Assembly: GCA_947247005.1 (NCBI GenBank)
Contig: OX365948.1
Location: 56,981,401 to 57,045,400 of the forward strand
DNA from: Spisula solida
Taxonomy: Eukaryota > Mollusca > Bivalvia > Venerida > Mactridae
Length of the DNA: 64,000 bases
Direction of reading: 5' to 3'
Part shown: in pieces, positions 12,001-22,665 of the stretch
Position numbering within the stretch: position 1 is the stretch's first letter
Layout: each line of letters begins with the position of its first letter
Program-made: the position numbers and the translations under genes
The notes under the pieces: model-generated
Told to the model about the DNA's origin: nothing
Seen by the model: only the letters and a program-made list of their open reading frames with translations
Databases searched by the model: none

Positions 12001-15000
12001 TTGACCTTGAGGTGACCTTGACCTTGGCCTTAAAGTTGTCACTGTTGTAAGCCAATTTAATGGACATAACTTGATGAACATTTTCTACCGAAATATGTAT
12101 CATTATATCTATATATGAAAGTACCACATTGATTTTTGGTAGTTATTAAATTCATGGCGGCCATCTTGGACGCCATCTTGGATTTTACACCTTTCCCCTC
12201 ATAATTTTTTTGAGGACTTTTTTTCTGTTGATCAGCATATGGTTACCTGTCTGTAAGACACAAAATAGTTTCTGTTGCAATTTGTTTTACCTTTAATGCT
12301 AATTTGACTGGACTACTTGGTTAGGTGGGAAAATCACGATATACAAAAAATTTAGCCCAATCTGTGAGGCAGCACCTTTAAAAATGAAATGATAGCAAAT
12401 GATTTCGCGGAAAACTGGATTACTAGTAATCGGATATTGACATTGACAAATGTCAATGCAAAAGATAAAACAGTCGGTCGTTGTAAGCTTAGTGTAGATA
12501 ATAAGCATGAGCTCATCTTTGTGGCATTAGTTAAACGAGTGATTATGTTTATCAGTGTTGTCTTATGATTATCAACTGTTTTCCTATGTACTCTAGATAC
12601 AACACTCATTTATATATAAAATGTGATAAAACAATGTGCATGTAAAGAAATACACAGTATGCTTTGGTTTAAAGCAACATTATCTCTCCCAAAACTTTTT
12701 TCCCGATAATCCAGTAAATAGACTAAATACACAAAATTAAGATGTTTTTTACAAATGACCTATAGTTGATGACAAAATGGCAGCTATATCTGTCGACAAA
12801 GTATACTATAATCACATTTAGTAAAATGTATGGATAACAAAATGGTAATGTTGCAAGAGTTGCTCCCCTTAGACTTTAAATTATGCATTTATTGTTTACA
12901 TTTCGTTATTTTGTTTACAAACCAACTGGAGGCTTTAATTTTTTTGTTTTCCACCTTTGGGACTCAATTAAAGTGCTCAAAATACATCATTTTGCAGATA
13001 GGTTGCCAAGGTATTACTTTTTGAAAAAAGCCATTTAAGGCATAATGGGACTTTAAAGTAGATTTATAATCGGAATGTGATATTTAAGTTAAGTCCTTTT
13101 ATTTATGAAACATACCAGGTATCCAACCAATCCCCACAACTCTGAAATACCTGGTAATTATGTATCTATAAAATTATTGATAATATTTGCCATAGACATT
13201 GATACACGAACGACGAATATTCGTTGGGTGTGTGAAGCTGGCAGTCCACTGTCCAATGTCCATTCTAGCTGTCCATCATTGAATTGGAATTAGAGATTGT
13301 TCTCTTATTCATTATTGGACAACTGTCCACTGTTCATTCTAGCTGTCCATCTAATTAAATATGCTGGACAACTGTCCACTGTTCATTCTAGCTGTCCATC
13401 TAATTTATTATGCTGGACAACTGTCCACTGTCAATTCTAGCTGTCCATCTAATTAAATATGCTAGACAACTGTCCAAAGTAGCTGTCCATTCTGAATGTC
13501 CATCCTGGCTGTCCATTCCTATATCTGTTCAACTGTCCATCTGTATTAGTCATCGCTGTATTTATATAAAAATATACCACCTGTCCATTGTAGCTATCCA
13601 TTCTGAATGTCCATTCTGGCTGTCCATTCCTATGATTGTTCAACTGGTCATCTTTGGTATTTGCTTTTTAAATCACAAATATACCAACTGTCCAATGCAG
13701 CTGTCCATTCTGGCTGTCCGTTTTGGCTGTCCATTCTGGCTGTCCATTCCTATGATTGTTCAACTGGTCATCTTTGGTATTTGCTTTTATATCACAAATA
13801 TACCAACTGTCCAATGCAGCTGTCCATTCTGGCTGTCCATTCTGGCTGTCCATTCTGAATGTCCATTCTGGCTGTCCATTCTGAATGTCCATTCCGGCTG
13901 TCCATTCTGGCTGTCCATTCTGAATGTCCATTCTGAATGTCCATTCTGGCTGTCCATTCTGGCTGTCTATTCTGAATGTCCATTTTGGATGTCCATTCTG
14001 GCTGTCCATTCTGGCTGTCCATTTTGCCTGTCCATTCTGGCTGTCCATTCTGAATGACCATTCTGAATGACCATTCTGGCTGTCCATTTTTGGCTGTCCA
14101 TTCTGAATTATGAATGTCCATTCCGACTGTCCATTCTGGCTGTCCATTCTGGCTGTCCATTCTGACTGTCCATTCTGGCTGTCCATTCAGAATGGACAGT
14201 CAAAATGGACAGCCAGAATGGACAGTCGGAATGGACATTCATAACTCAGAATGGACAGCCAGAATGGACAGCCAGAATTGACTTTCAGAATGTACATTCA
14301 GAAAGGACAGCGAGAATGGACAGCCAGAATGGACAGCCAGAATGGAGATTCAGAATGGACAGCCAGAATGGACATTCAGAATGGACAGCCAGAATGGACA
14401 GCCAGAATGGACAGTCGGAATGGACATTCATAATTCAGAATGGGCATTCAGAATGGGCATTCAGAATGGACATTCAGAATGGACATTCAGAATGGACAGC
14501 CAGAATGGACAGCCAAAATGGACAGCCAGAATGGGCAGCTGCATTGGACAGTTGGTATATTTGTGATATAAAAGCGAATACCAAAGATGACCAGTTGAAC
14601 AATCATAGGAATGGACAGCCAAAATGGACATTCAGAATGGATAGCTACAATGGACAGTTGGTATATTTTTTATATAAATACAGCGATGACTAATACAGAT
14701 GGACAATTGAACAGATATAGGAATGGACAGTCAGGATGGACATTCAGAATGGACAGCTACTTTGGACAGTTGTCCAGCATATTTAATTAGATGGACAGCT
14801 AGAATTGACAGTGGACAGTTGTCCAACATAATAAATTAGATGGACAGCTAGAATGAACAGTGGACAGTTGTCCAGCATATTTAATTAGATGGACAGCTAG
14901 AATGAATAGTGGACAGTTGTCGTCCAATAATGAATTAGAGAACAATCTCTAATTCTAATTCAATGATGGACAGCTAGAATGGACATTGGACAGTGGACTG

Positions 15001-15684
15001 CCAGCTTCACACACCCATATTCGTTTCCAAAACAGCGCGAATGTAGCAAATTTATCAGCGTATACGATGTCCTTTGTTTGTATTGGTGCATGTCAGTATC
15101 TCATAATGAGGCCCCCGAAGCTTTGTTAATCGCCCAAGAACATGCTCATAACCTTGTCTGTGTTTAAATGGCGTATTATAGTACTAGTATAATCTTACAT
15201 TTTCTATAATCGACCTAAAACTAAAAATCATTGCAACTACAAGGACAACGGGGACAGAAAAATGCAAAAGTAAATATTTTTATAGTATGTTATTCATTTA
15301 AAGAAAATAATAAATTAGTTGAAACAAGACAAACTCCTAGTTCACTTTATTAAAAAGAAAAGATTATATTAAGTCAGACAAGGAAGGCATCTCTCAACTT
15401 AACCAGCCGAGCACATAAAACATTAAAAACACACAACGCACAATGCCCAACTGAACCAGCCGAGCACAGTAAACATAAAACACATAACGACGCAATGTCC
15501 AACTAAACAAGCACAGAACCGCCCAAGTCCAAGCTATCGAAAAGTATAATAAATAAGTCTTTTATTCATCAGGAATTCAATTTAAGAAATGTATTTAAAC
15601 AATGCATACATTAGAGCAATTATACGTTACATGCATATATGGCTTACCTACTAATCCAAGAATTAAAGTCACCGCCGACTTCAT
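2874..15684 (-). CDS. Gene 0: secreted CTLD protein with inserted trefoil domain
   Basis: Minus-strand model of five exons: 15684-15648, 5770-5462, 4880-4752, 3886-3713, 3070-2874. They sum to 846 bp, exactly 282 codons with the stop, and every internal junction is phase 1. Residues 1-17 form a signal peptide (MKSAVTLILGLV then VTVHA, likely cleaved after A17). Residues about 18-115 are the N-terminal half of a C-type-lectin-like fold (Cys, then SWIEMADDC, GGRLLSL). Residues about 116-158 are a six-cysteine trefoil (ending GCCWKNAGCSYP). Residues about 159-216 are the C-terminal CTLD half (RGCVYMEKQ, PKWTEKDC, FICEF). Residues 217-281 are a Ser/Thr-rich basic tail with no membrane segment. 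The protein is inferred to be extracellular. The usual calcium/sugar motifs EPN and WND are not visible, so carbohydrate binding is doubtful. Exon recognition is strong; expression is not shown. Confidence 0.82.
3713..3886 (-). CDS. Gene 0 exon 4: C-terminal half of CTLD
   Basis: 174 bp, acceptor TTTGTTCCAG, donor GTACATGC (a weaker donor than the others). It encodes RGCVYMEKQNGSF, KWTEKDCF and FICEF, the C2, C3 and C4 cysteines of a CTLD. It is the positional equivalent of exons at 36472, 54643 and 59503. Confidence 0.85.
4752..4880 (-). CDS. Gene 0 exon 3: trefoil (P-type) domain
   Basis: Symmetric phase 1-1 exon of 129 bp with acceptor TATTTTTCAG and donor GTAAGGG. Six cysteines in trefoil spacing: DC, SPC, KKC, then GCCW and GCSYP. 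It lies between the two halves of the CTLD in the reading frame. Confidence 0.88.
5052..5471. repeat. 69-bp tandem repeat carrying splice-donor copies
   Basis: About six units of 69 bp. Each contains TTACATAAATTATGGTCGTA on the plus strand, which on the minus strand reads as ATAATTTATGTAAGATATTG. That is the donor region of gene 0 exon 2, repeated at about 5457, 5389, 5320, 5251, 5182 and 5056, with a GTAGG variant near 5111. The open frame spanning the array exists only because 69 is a multiple of three. Confidence 0.85.
5462..5770 (-). CDS. Gene 0 exon 2: N-terminal half of CTLD
   Basis: Acceptor TATTTACAG, 309 bp, phase 1 at both ends. It encodes paired cysteines, the CTLD helix signature SWIEMADDC and GGRLLSL, several Asn-X-Ser/Thr sites, and ends VFLYAHNL. 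The donor GTAAGATATT lies inside the first unit of a 69-bp tandem repeat, so the exon edge and the repeat overlap. Confidence 0.85.
7530..10800. repeat. 42-bp minisatellite array
   Basis: Dozens of 42-bp units built on ACACTGATGAGTCCYCCATA and GGGYCTADGATGACWG. There are three homogenised blocks: about 8270-9200 (GCCGCCAACACTGATGAGTC type), 9320-9960 (CTCACAACACTGGTGGGTCC type) and 10140-10700 (TTCCCAACACTGATGAGTCC type), with degenerate units on the left edge. Because 42 is divisible by three, long periodic frames are open on both strands. These are not judged to be genes. Confidence 0.9.
11053..11560. repeat. Duplicated end of the 42-bp array
   Basis: Twelve or so further 42-bp units of the third subtype, followed by a flank (11556-11820) nearly identical to 10786-11050. 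The spacing of the two flanks is about 770 bp, so array end plus flank was duplicated in tandem inside the element. Confidence 0.85.
12668..13056 (+). mobile_element. MITE family A, copy 2
   Basis: Bounded by TTTAAAG and GGGACTTTAA, with the same interior as copy 1 (TTATCTCTCCCAAAAC, GCAAGAGTTGCTCCCCTTAG, AGATAGGTTGCCAAG). It lies about 290 bp to the right of the nested element, in intron 1 of gene 0. Confidence 0.8.
13212..15030. repeat. 1.8-kb palindrome made of 13-bp repeats
   Basis: The left arm is rich in CTGTCCATTCTGG and TGTCCATTCTGAA units; the right arm is their reverse complement. The switch is near 14188 (CTGTCCATTC / AGAATGGACAG). The outer flanks also mirror: GTGTGTGAAGCTGGCAGTCC at about 13229 and its complement ending near 15013. 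The arms are about 960 and 830 bp, so unit number has drifted. Periodic reading frames on both strands (DSQNGQPEW and similar) are products of the repeat, not proteins. Confidence 0.92.
15360..15560 (-). repeat. Dispersed repeat near signal exon of gene 0
   Basis: The minus strand carries GCTCGGCTGGTTAAGTTGAG, partly duplicated, and TTGGACTTGGGCGG. Matching plus-strand sequence lies at 25560-25695 upstream of gene 1, and shorter pieces lie at 50190-50240 upstream of gene 2, and inverted at about 50590 and 57080. Confidence 0.65.
15648..15684 (-). CDS. Gene 0 exon 1: signal peptide
   Basis: ATG followed by twelve codons of hydrophobic character (MKSAVTLILGLV), ending in a phase-1 G before a GTAAGCC donor. 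The same architecture, a tiny signal exon ending in phase 1, is seen at 26097 and 50864 in the sister genes, which is the main reason for linking it to the exon at 5770 across a 9.9-kb intron. Confidence 0.7.
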
Positions 15685-16608
15685 TGTATTCAATAAAAGA
15701 TTCATATTAATTGGTACGTGAAGCCAGCATTCAACAAAAACAACAGAGAACGAAATACACAAATTGGAGCTCACAAAAAACCCTGCACGTCCGATCTTTC
15801 CAGCCCAACACAAATTATGGAAACCGTTAATGCCCTCCCTAACAACCTTGGCAGGATATTATGTTATCAGTCGTACATTAAGCCCCATACCCGCGAAAGC
15901 ACGATACATGCAACAACACGGTGATTATTACAAATCACTGGTCGATTTCTTAGGATTGTTTTGAAATTATCTACGGTACACTTTCAGGACTATAAGTGGT
16001 TTAGTTTTAACAATTTTTATTTCTGATAAATTTACAACCTAATAATGATCATCATCATACATCAGTGGTTAGTCAAGTTCCCTGACTACTGGTGAAGAAT
16101 ACTCTGGTGAACGAGAATGAAGTATGACCTACACACATCATAATAAAGATAATAAAGACAGCATGAAATGTCTTCAAACATAGTTCGTGAAATTAGAAAT
16201 ATGTAGAGAAATTGATACTTGGCTTTGGAATCGTTTGTTTGTCGTTTGTGTGCATCCGGATGAGACAGTCGTTTGGTCACACGGATTTCTTTCCTGCAAG
16301 GTTATCCAACGAACACTGACATCGACAAAATAAATATCAATATCCCTGGCCAGAAATCGAACGAGGGATTTATTAAGTTATCGTTGTGTCGTGCCTATCG
16401 CTTTTCAGTCCCTTTTTTAAAAATGCGGAATGACTATAGTAGTCGTGTGATGAAAATTATACGATGATCGATATAAGAATATTACATAATTTATGGTTTC
16501 CTGTCAGAACCATCGTCGAAGCGGCGATAAGACAATGCAAAGGCTTAATTGGGAGGATGCGTACGATCAATGGGTGCAAGGTGCGATTCGGACATACATA
16601 AACAAAAA
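15685..16608. other. Upstream region of gene 0, no gene seen
   Basis: This is where the gene 0 promoter should lie on the minus strand, but no TATA box at a convincing distance could be assigned. The short frames here lack any recognisable feature. Confidence 0.4.
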
Positions 16609-17020
16609 TATACCAGATTTATATATCACGCACGTTCAAAGGCACTTTACATTATTGTGTTGCAGCCACAAGGGCGCAGGTGCATCCTCTACTAGTGCAG
16701 ATACAGCATGATCTGACCAGAGGGACAGACTGAGAGAAAGCCCCTGAAGGAAGATAGAGAGACATTAGATACAGGCATGTCAGGCGCTGCAGAAGTGCGA
16801 CTATCTCTTATTTCGAATAAGACAGTCTGGTTCTTTAATGTGCCCGGTGTATGGCACCGAAACACAGCTTCCTGGCACTTCCAGATACTTTGCAGAACAC
16901 ACGGTCGGGTATAGCGGGAATTATAATCAATATTTCAGAAATGTCAAGTTATGATGTCAGGGATTGAACCCACGACCTCTGGATTGACAGCCCAGTGCGT
17001 TACCACTGAGCTAAATCCGC
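16609..17020 (-). mobile_element. tRNA-derived SINE, copy 1
   Basis: On the minus strand it starts GCGGATTTAGCTCAGTGG (A box) and carries GGTCGTGGGTTCAATCCC (B box), followed by a 340-bp body, ending at the ATACCAGATTTATAT tail. A second copy with the same extent is at 61504-61911, which shows it is a dispersed SINE rather than a tRNA gene. Confidence 0.88.
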
Positions 17021-17637
17021 TTATACATAATTAGATCGAGACCATGCGTGTAATTTACATAGTTGAATTTTGGCATCATCTGCCGCATCGTCGTTATGTC
17101 ACTTTGTATTTGAATTCAATCCCAGAACGCGATGTATACATAATTGTTAAAATTGCTATGCGTTCGATTTCTTGAGTATATAAAGTATAATATGCCGCGT
17201 TTCATGATAATTCGCTTATAAATATAATTCAGACAATATATTGGAAGCTAAAAGATTACTTGTTTTAAACAGGTTTTAAACGACTCTTTAACAGCATGAT
17301 TCAATCAAACCACATACATGTACATCGAAAACGTTATTTAAAAACTTGACATGAGTTTTTTGGTTCAAGTTGATAACAACTAACGTTAGGATTGGGGACA
17401 ATCGATTCACATTGTAACATTTTTACAATTGCATTATTTGCTAAGTTACGCGTTTATGTTGCAGGAAGTTTATTCTTCTTATCTAAGTTATTAAAAAGAT
17501 CGTCAATCATATCTAAAAGATCATTGTAATGTTAAAGCAGATGTGCCGGTAACTTTCGGAACTTATGTTTTTCTTCAATTTGTGATTTCATTGCACAAAT
17601 ATTACTAGTGAAATCCAAAGACACATGTTTTCAAATT
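17021..17637. other. Gene-free stretch
   Basis: AT-rich sequence with no open frame of note and no repeat recognised by eye. Confidence 0.5.
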
Positions 17638-17841
17638 ATCTGAGTATATCCTATATAGAGAGAAGGTTGTACAGTGGCCATGTTTAGCCGCAACGGATAT
17701 GACGTCACAGGAACTGGTATCCGTGTTTCTGTGACAACTGTAGAAAAGCTGGACACCAGCTTTCGTAACGTCATATCCGTTGTGGCTAAATATGGCCGCT
17801 ACACAACCTTCTCTCTCTATATATATAGGGTACACTCAGAT
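17638..17841. mobile_element. Hairpin MITE of about 200 bp
   Basis: A near-perfect inverted repeat: ATCTGAGTATATCC and AGAGAGAAGGTTGT at the left, ACAACCTTCTCTCT and TACACTCAGAT at the right, with GGATATGACGTCA mirrored inside. The arms cover almost the whole element, so the single strand folds back on itself. A smaller hairpin (GACCTGAGAACA / TGTTCTCAGGTC) follows at 17881-17910. Confidence 0.8.
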
Positions 17842-18046
17842 TTATCATGCAACTGCCATGGTAACTGCCTGATAACACATGACCTGAGAACATTAAGTGT
17901 TCTCAGGTCAATAGGCTGCTAGTAGCCTGAGAACACTTTTTGGCTCCGGCCACAAATCACGGACTATTTTCCCATTTCTCATTCCTTCTGAAATTGACCT
18001 AGATATTATTGAAAACTACAAAAATATACTTTTGATAGCTAATATT

Positions 18047-18185
18047 TATTCGAAGTTTAGATTTACAACCAACATCAGCAATATTTCTTCGCCAGGTAGG
18101 GCTACGCCAGTGTACAGTACTACTACTGTAATTGTTCTTGAATTCATACGGGTCATCCACGGATCAATCGTTTGGGAAAGGTCCT
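18047..18185 (-). other. Possible short terminal exon
   Basis: On the minus strand a strong pyrimidine tract and TTTTTTTCAG precede a 45-codon open frame (DLSQTIDPWMTRM... ending NLNFE and a stop). It lies downstream of the SWIM fragment on the same strand. No domain is recognised and no donor links the two, so this is only a candidate. Confidence 0.15.
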
Positions 18186-18450
18186 GAAAAAAACAATAAA
18201 CACACATAAATCCACAGGCATAGTATCATCAAAGATGAATAAACATAGAAGGTATGCATAGCCAACGGTACTACATCAAATACACTGGACAAAATGCAAA
18301 TTTGAAATCATTTGCAGACTCGATACGACGCGCATACAAAATCGGGGATCTACTAAAACCCGTGACGATACAAAATCCGTGACTTTTTAAAATATAAGAA
18401 AGGCCTAAAACCCGTGATGGATTAATGTCCCGTGACAAATATGAAAATCG

Positions 18451-19125
18451 TCACGGGTTTTGTATCGGTTGAAATTTCCGTTTTACCAACCCATGGTTCG
18501 TCACGGGTTTTTCGTCGGCTATCACGGGTTTTTCGTCGGCTATCACGGGTTTCTCCGTGTCATTCACCAAATAATCATAGTCGCCAGGTCTTGGGCGTTT
18601 TCGGCCAGCCTTTTTTTTGTTTGCAGCTGTACTATTTTTCAAACTTGTTAAATTTGGATTAATTTTTTGCTTGATGTCCATTCCGAGAGATTTTTTGACT
18701 GCCAACAGGTGAAAGCAGTTTTTTAGTAAACAACTGCAACTTTCGGGAAATAGCGTTACTACCCTGGGTTTATCGTCTGCCCCTTTGATAGTAAATGTTC
18801 CCAACTTGGGAGAAAACACTATTCGTTGGTTATGAATTAACTCGTCTGCTTGGGATAGGTGAATGTCAACCTTAGGAACTTCAGCTAAAGGTGAAACATC
18901 TTCTTGTACAGATTCGGTTGTAAACTGATTTTGCCTTATTGCATTTACTATGTCATCAGGCTGGCAGACTGCAAATTGAACTATGTCGGAGAGCTCTATC
19001 TTCGCTGATATATATTGGGGCTTAAGGTTGTAATTTCCCAACCCAGCACATCCCCTTGAAATTTCTTTGATGTAATATTGTTGAAATCGTTGAAAATGAA
19101 AAAATCCGAAACTTTTGGCGAATCT
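18451..19125 (-). pseudogene. SWIM zinc-finger protein fragment
   Basis: A minus-strand open frame of about 220 codons without a clear ATG start (stop upstream near 19127). Around its middle it has GTFTIKGADDKPRVV followed by CSCLLKNCFHLLAVKKSLG, the CxCx(n)CxH pattern of a SWIM zinc finger, then a Lys/Arg-rich segment (KKKAGRKRPRPGDYDYL). Near the end is a 21-bp tandem repeat coding KPVIADE. SWIM domains are common in MULE-type transposases and in expanded mollusc-type gene families. This looks like a 3' exon or relic with no neighbours to complete it. Function unknown. Confidence 0.55.
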
Positions 19126-19809
19126 TAAAGACTAAGTGTGACAGTTAAATCATTGTTAGAATTCAGTGTACATACGGTTTATACATAGGTAAAACATAAA
19201 AAATATAATAGGCTCTTCAACAAGATAATGTCTTACCATATTCTATTTCCATCTGTTTCCCAAGCATTGAGGTCTCCCTACTGCCATTCTCCACCCACTA
19301 ACTTGACTAAGACGTGTAAGCGTGTATAAGCTGTTCATTCTTGAAGTTATTTCCCCCCGTCCGGAATTCAATTTTGCACTGACAGTTTCCGCTAACAACC
19401 TAGTGTATCACATAGTCCATGTTTATATTTATTCCAAGGCATTGTTAAGAATAACAGACGAATTTATGACGTAGTAACGAACTTGTTCACACACATACGT
19501 CATTGATGATTCATCCAGAAAACTTCAAAAAATCATGAGCGAAATTTTATTCTACTTTAATGACAGGATGTAGTTATTTGGTAATACTATTTACTAAGAT
19601 TTCCCGTTCTGAATATATAATACAAATATTTTATTTTTTAATATTTCTTTTGTTAACAACGTAGAATTGAGAACTATTTTTGCGCGAAGAAGCCCATTTA
19701 GTTGTGTTATTCGGCGAGATTACTGGATCTACTAAATCCCGCATCTCGGTTGTAACTTTAACAATTGAGGATTTACGTCCCTTACTTGTTCCGTGATGCT
19801 GGTTGCATG

Positions 19810-19976
19810 ATAAATAGAAACTCGGGTCACTGTCCGGATCGAACAATGTTATCAGACTCGGCGATATCGTCCGGGATGACTCGCCAAAGGCTCGCCACCC
19901 GGACGATATCACCTCGCCTGATAACATTGTTCTCACCGGACAGTGACCCGAGTTTCTCTATTTATAATTTGAAACA
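19810..19976. mobile_element. Palindromic MITE of 167 bp
   Basis: The left arm ATAAATAGAAACTCGGGTCA is mirrored by GTTTCTCTATTTAT at the right. Inside, GTCACTGTCCGG, AACAATGTTATCAG and GATATCGTCCGGG each have their complement. The loop is about 20 bp. The minus-strand frame across it is a by-product. Confidence 0.85.
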
Positions 19977-20330
19977 TGTGGCAATGATGTAGGCCTATAC
20001 ATACTCTTAAGAAAGGAACGCAGAAGAACTTTTTGCTCAAATGTATGGGTCTTTGATTGCAATATATTAAATGCACAGTATTGAATACTTGTTACAGCGT
20101 ATACAATTTCAATTCATATTATTAGCCCATCCCGAAATTAATTAAAACAATTTAATAATCAAATGTAAAAATACTAATAATTAATAATAACAATAGCGAC
20201 TTTATTTAAAGAGGCAACACACTTGTGCAAGCCCGGTCTTCTCTGTGAGCCTCTAAAAATATCCATACATTTTAGTCATAATGTCTTCAGAGTATACGCT
20301 AGCTGTACGTACATTTAATGAAATTAAACA

Positions 20331-20736
20331 TTAAAGTCACGATATCTCTCTCAAAACTTTTTTCACGATCATCCAGTAAATAGACTAAATACAAAGAATT
20401 ATGATGTTTTTCACAAATGGCCTATAATTGACGTTTGACGACAGATGTCTGCTATATCTGTCGAAATGGCATGCAAAAAATCACATTAGTAAAATGTATG
20501 GATGGCAAAATACTAATTATGCAAGAGTTGCTCCCCTTGTACTTTAAATTATACATTTATTGTTTACATTTTGTTTACAAACGAACATGAAAAACCATTT
20601 ATTTCATTTTCTTCTATCTTATGGTGTTTTCCACCTTTGGGGCCCAAATAAAGTGCTTAAAATGCATCATTTTGCCGACAGGTTGCCAAGTAATTGCTTT
20701 TTGAAAATAGTCATTTATGGCGTAATGGGACTTTAA
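20331..20736 (+). mobile_element. MITE family A, copy 3
   Basis: TTAAAGTC to GGGACTTTAA, with the same internal order of landmarks as copies 1 and 2 and about 10 to 15 percent visible divergence. Confidence 0.8.
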
Positions 20737-21322
20737 ATTACACTTTTGAGAAAACTAAGTAAGTGTACCAGTATGTCGCTACATCTTCTTTTAATAACTG
20801 GCATTCTTAAATCTTTATGATGTTACCATGTTCTATTTTCGGAATCAATATTATCGTCTATAATGGGGGTGAAATATCCGATATTGTTAAACAGTTTAGG
20901 TTTTTTAAATGACGTTATGTAATATTGAAATGACGATTAAGTTGAAAAGATGAATTCAAGAACTCCGTTGAAATCGTACATTCATGAAGTTGAAATCGTG
21001 AAGTTGAAATCGTGAATTACTGAAGTTGAAAAGTCACTAAATCTACCAGTTTTTCGTTGTTTCAAACAAGGATCCAATAATTAACTGTTCATCAAAAGCA
21101 TTTAATAATCCAGACTTGCACTGATAAGTGAACATGTTTTCCTTTCTTTAAGGACGAATGTTACTACAAACACGCACATTAATGCCCACTAGGACTACTT
21201 GATGCGAGTAGGTTTAATTAAGTACCAGGTAGGGGCTGTAAGATGTTGTAGATGGTGCAATGATAGCAACACAAGCTTAAAGCCGTCGAGAAATAAGTGG
21301 TGTGATCGGACGAAATTAACAG

Positions 21323-21545
21323 CTTATCAAAGCACTTACAGAAATACTACATTACGATCAAATTTAAATTCTTTATAATTCGTTAACAATTATATAGTGG
21401 TAAATGGAGCTGCAATACTAAAAACGAGTCAGTTAATGAACTCCTACAAACCATACCCGTCACCAATTTGCAGTTTGTTTTTAATTTGTATAAAGAATTT
21501 AAATTTGAGCATAACTTTAAGGTTTGCGTAAGTGCTTTGATAAAA
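21323..21545. repeat. Inverted-repeat element
   Basis: CTTATCAAAGCACTTAC and TCAAATTTAAATTCTTTATA at the left are mirrored by TATAAAGAATTTAAATTTGA and GTAAGTGCTTTGATAAA at the right. About 220 bp, non-coding, MITE-like. Confidence 0.65.
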
Positions 21546-21897
21546 CAGTACCCATGGTATGTCTATCCAGAGTTTAATACAAAAGACTTTAGATTGTCTA
21601 AAGCGCACCGGCGTCAAATATTTCTTTTAAAAAGCTAACATAGAAAGTTACTTCAATTTATTTCTTGAATTTTACGACCAAATTTTCCTGGAATAGCCTA
21701 CATCTTGAAAGTAACACTGCTTCGATCATAGGTTACAGTTTTGACATCCCCGATTTTTTCAGCATATTTACTGTATAAAACACTATAAGGCCTGTGATTT
21801 CAGGTAGCTAACAGCTGATCCGCCCAGTGTCAGGATAATGTGACTGGCTAGTCTTCATATACAAAAAGGTCACGTAACTGAAATAACCGGTTGAACA

Positions 21898-22060
21898 TGG
21901 GGACTTTATAATATTTAATGTTTTTAACTTTTTAAAGCCGTTTTAAACGGCTATTTTCAAAAATCAATAACTTAATAACCTATTTGAAGAGCCGTGGATT
22001 TTGAGCACTTATGTTGAGTCCCAAAGGTGGAAAATACAATAAGATAATCTCACTCGAACG
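21898..22060 (-). mobile_element. MITE family A, partial inverted copy
   Basis: Begins GGGGACTTTATAAT, and contains GGCTATTTTCAAAAATCAAT and CCCAAAGGTGGAAAATAC, the reverse complement of the right end of family A. The other end is missing. Confidence 0.55.
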
Positions 22061-22665
22061 TACATAGAACTAGATGTACTACTGAGTTCTCTCCCTTGAA
22101 GAAGGAAAGTTACTTAACCGATTTAATAAAAGCTAGGCAAGAGTTCGTTTGTTTTTGCAATAGAGATAACTAACTCCTACAAATATTATTATTGACCTTT
22201 GTGGGATTTGTTTCCCTTTAGTACAACTCGAGTTAAAGTGTGTTTAAACCTAATTATAATTGCTCACGAATAGTAAAGTATATTTGTATATTATACAGTT
22301 TAGTTTCCTGCACGTACATGTACATCAACAATACGACTCGAACGACAATAATAAATCAGACATGGAAGGAGGCATGGCACAGAAAAGGCAGAGTAAAAAA
22401 GATACACACAAAAAAAGAAAAAGAAACACAAACGGGGACAAATAAAGAAACAACTCATAGAGCTCATACGCCAACCATCTGGACCAACACACCTACTCCG
22501 ACGGCATATTGCCTCATCAAGCCGGGTACCATACAGCTTGGTACGGAAGGAAAAATATTGTTCAACGCGGGTTTCAAACTGGTGTTTTTCTCATTAACCG
22601 GTACCATTACCTGACATTGTCACTGCATTTACATTCCTGAAAATGAACAGATATATTTCATACCG

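Larger units (their letters stand above)
6340..12315. mobile_element. 6-kb fold-back element with internal minisatellite
   Basis: It begins TAGTCCAGTCAAA and ends TTTGACTGGACTA, flanked by CTT on both sides (likely a 3-bp target duplication; 4 bp is possible). The arms are long inverted repeats: the left (about 6340-7060) contains ATCCAAGATGGCGTCCAAGA and AGGTCAAGGTCA strings, and the right (about 10850-12315) contains their reverse complements. The centre is a 42-bp minisatellite. No transposase is seen, so it is non-autonomous. Confidence 0.82.
5878..12380. mobile_element. MITE family C copy split by a large insertion
   Basis: The outer ends read AAAGGGACTGCCTCA (left) and TGAGGCAGCACCTTT (right). 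The parts 5878-6339 and 12316-12380, joined, match in inverse orientation an intact 550-bp copy at 36887-37440 that lacks the insertion. The junction falls at CATCAATACTT / CTTGGTTAGG. It lies in intron 1 of gene 0. Confidence 0.82.

Noticed and set aside
13668..14693. Frames rich in DSQNGQPEW on both strands around the palindrome
   Set aside because: Direct product of a 13-bp repeat read in rotating frames and mirrored by the palindrome.
13212..15030. CRISPR array
   Set aside because: Short uninterrupted repeats without unique spacers, in a eukaryotic intron.
16975..17020. Genuine tRNA genes at 17.0, 25.0, 26.4, 43.4 and 61.9 kb
   Set aside because: Boxes A and B are present, but acceptor stems are incomplete and the sequences continue into SINE bodies; two are copies of one family.
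19631..19936. 101-codon minus-strand frame
   Set aside because: About half lies in the palindromic MITE; the remainder has no recognisable feature.
22240..22614. 124-codon frame
   Set aside because: Low-complexity Lys/Thr composition, no domain, no splice context or homology recognised.
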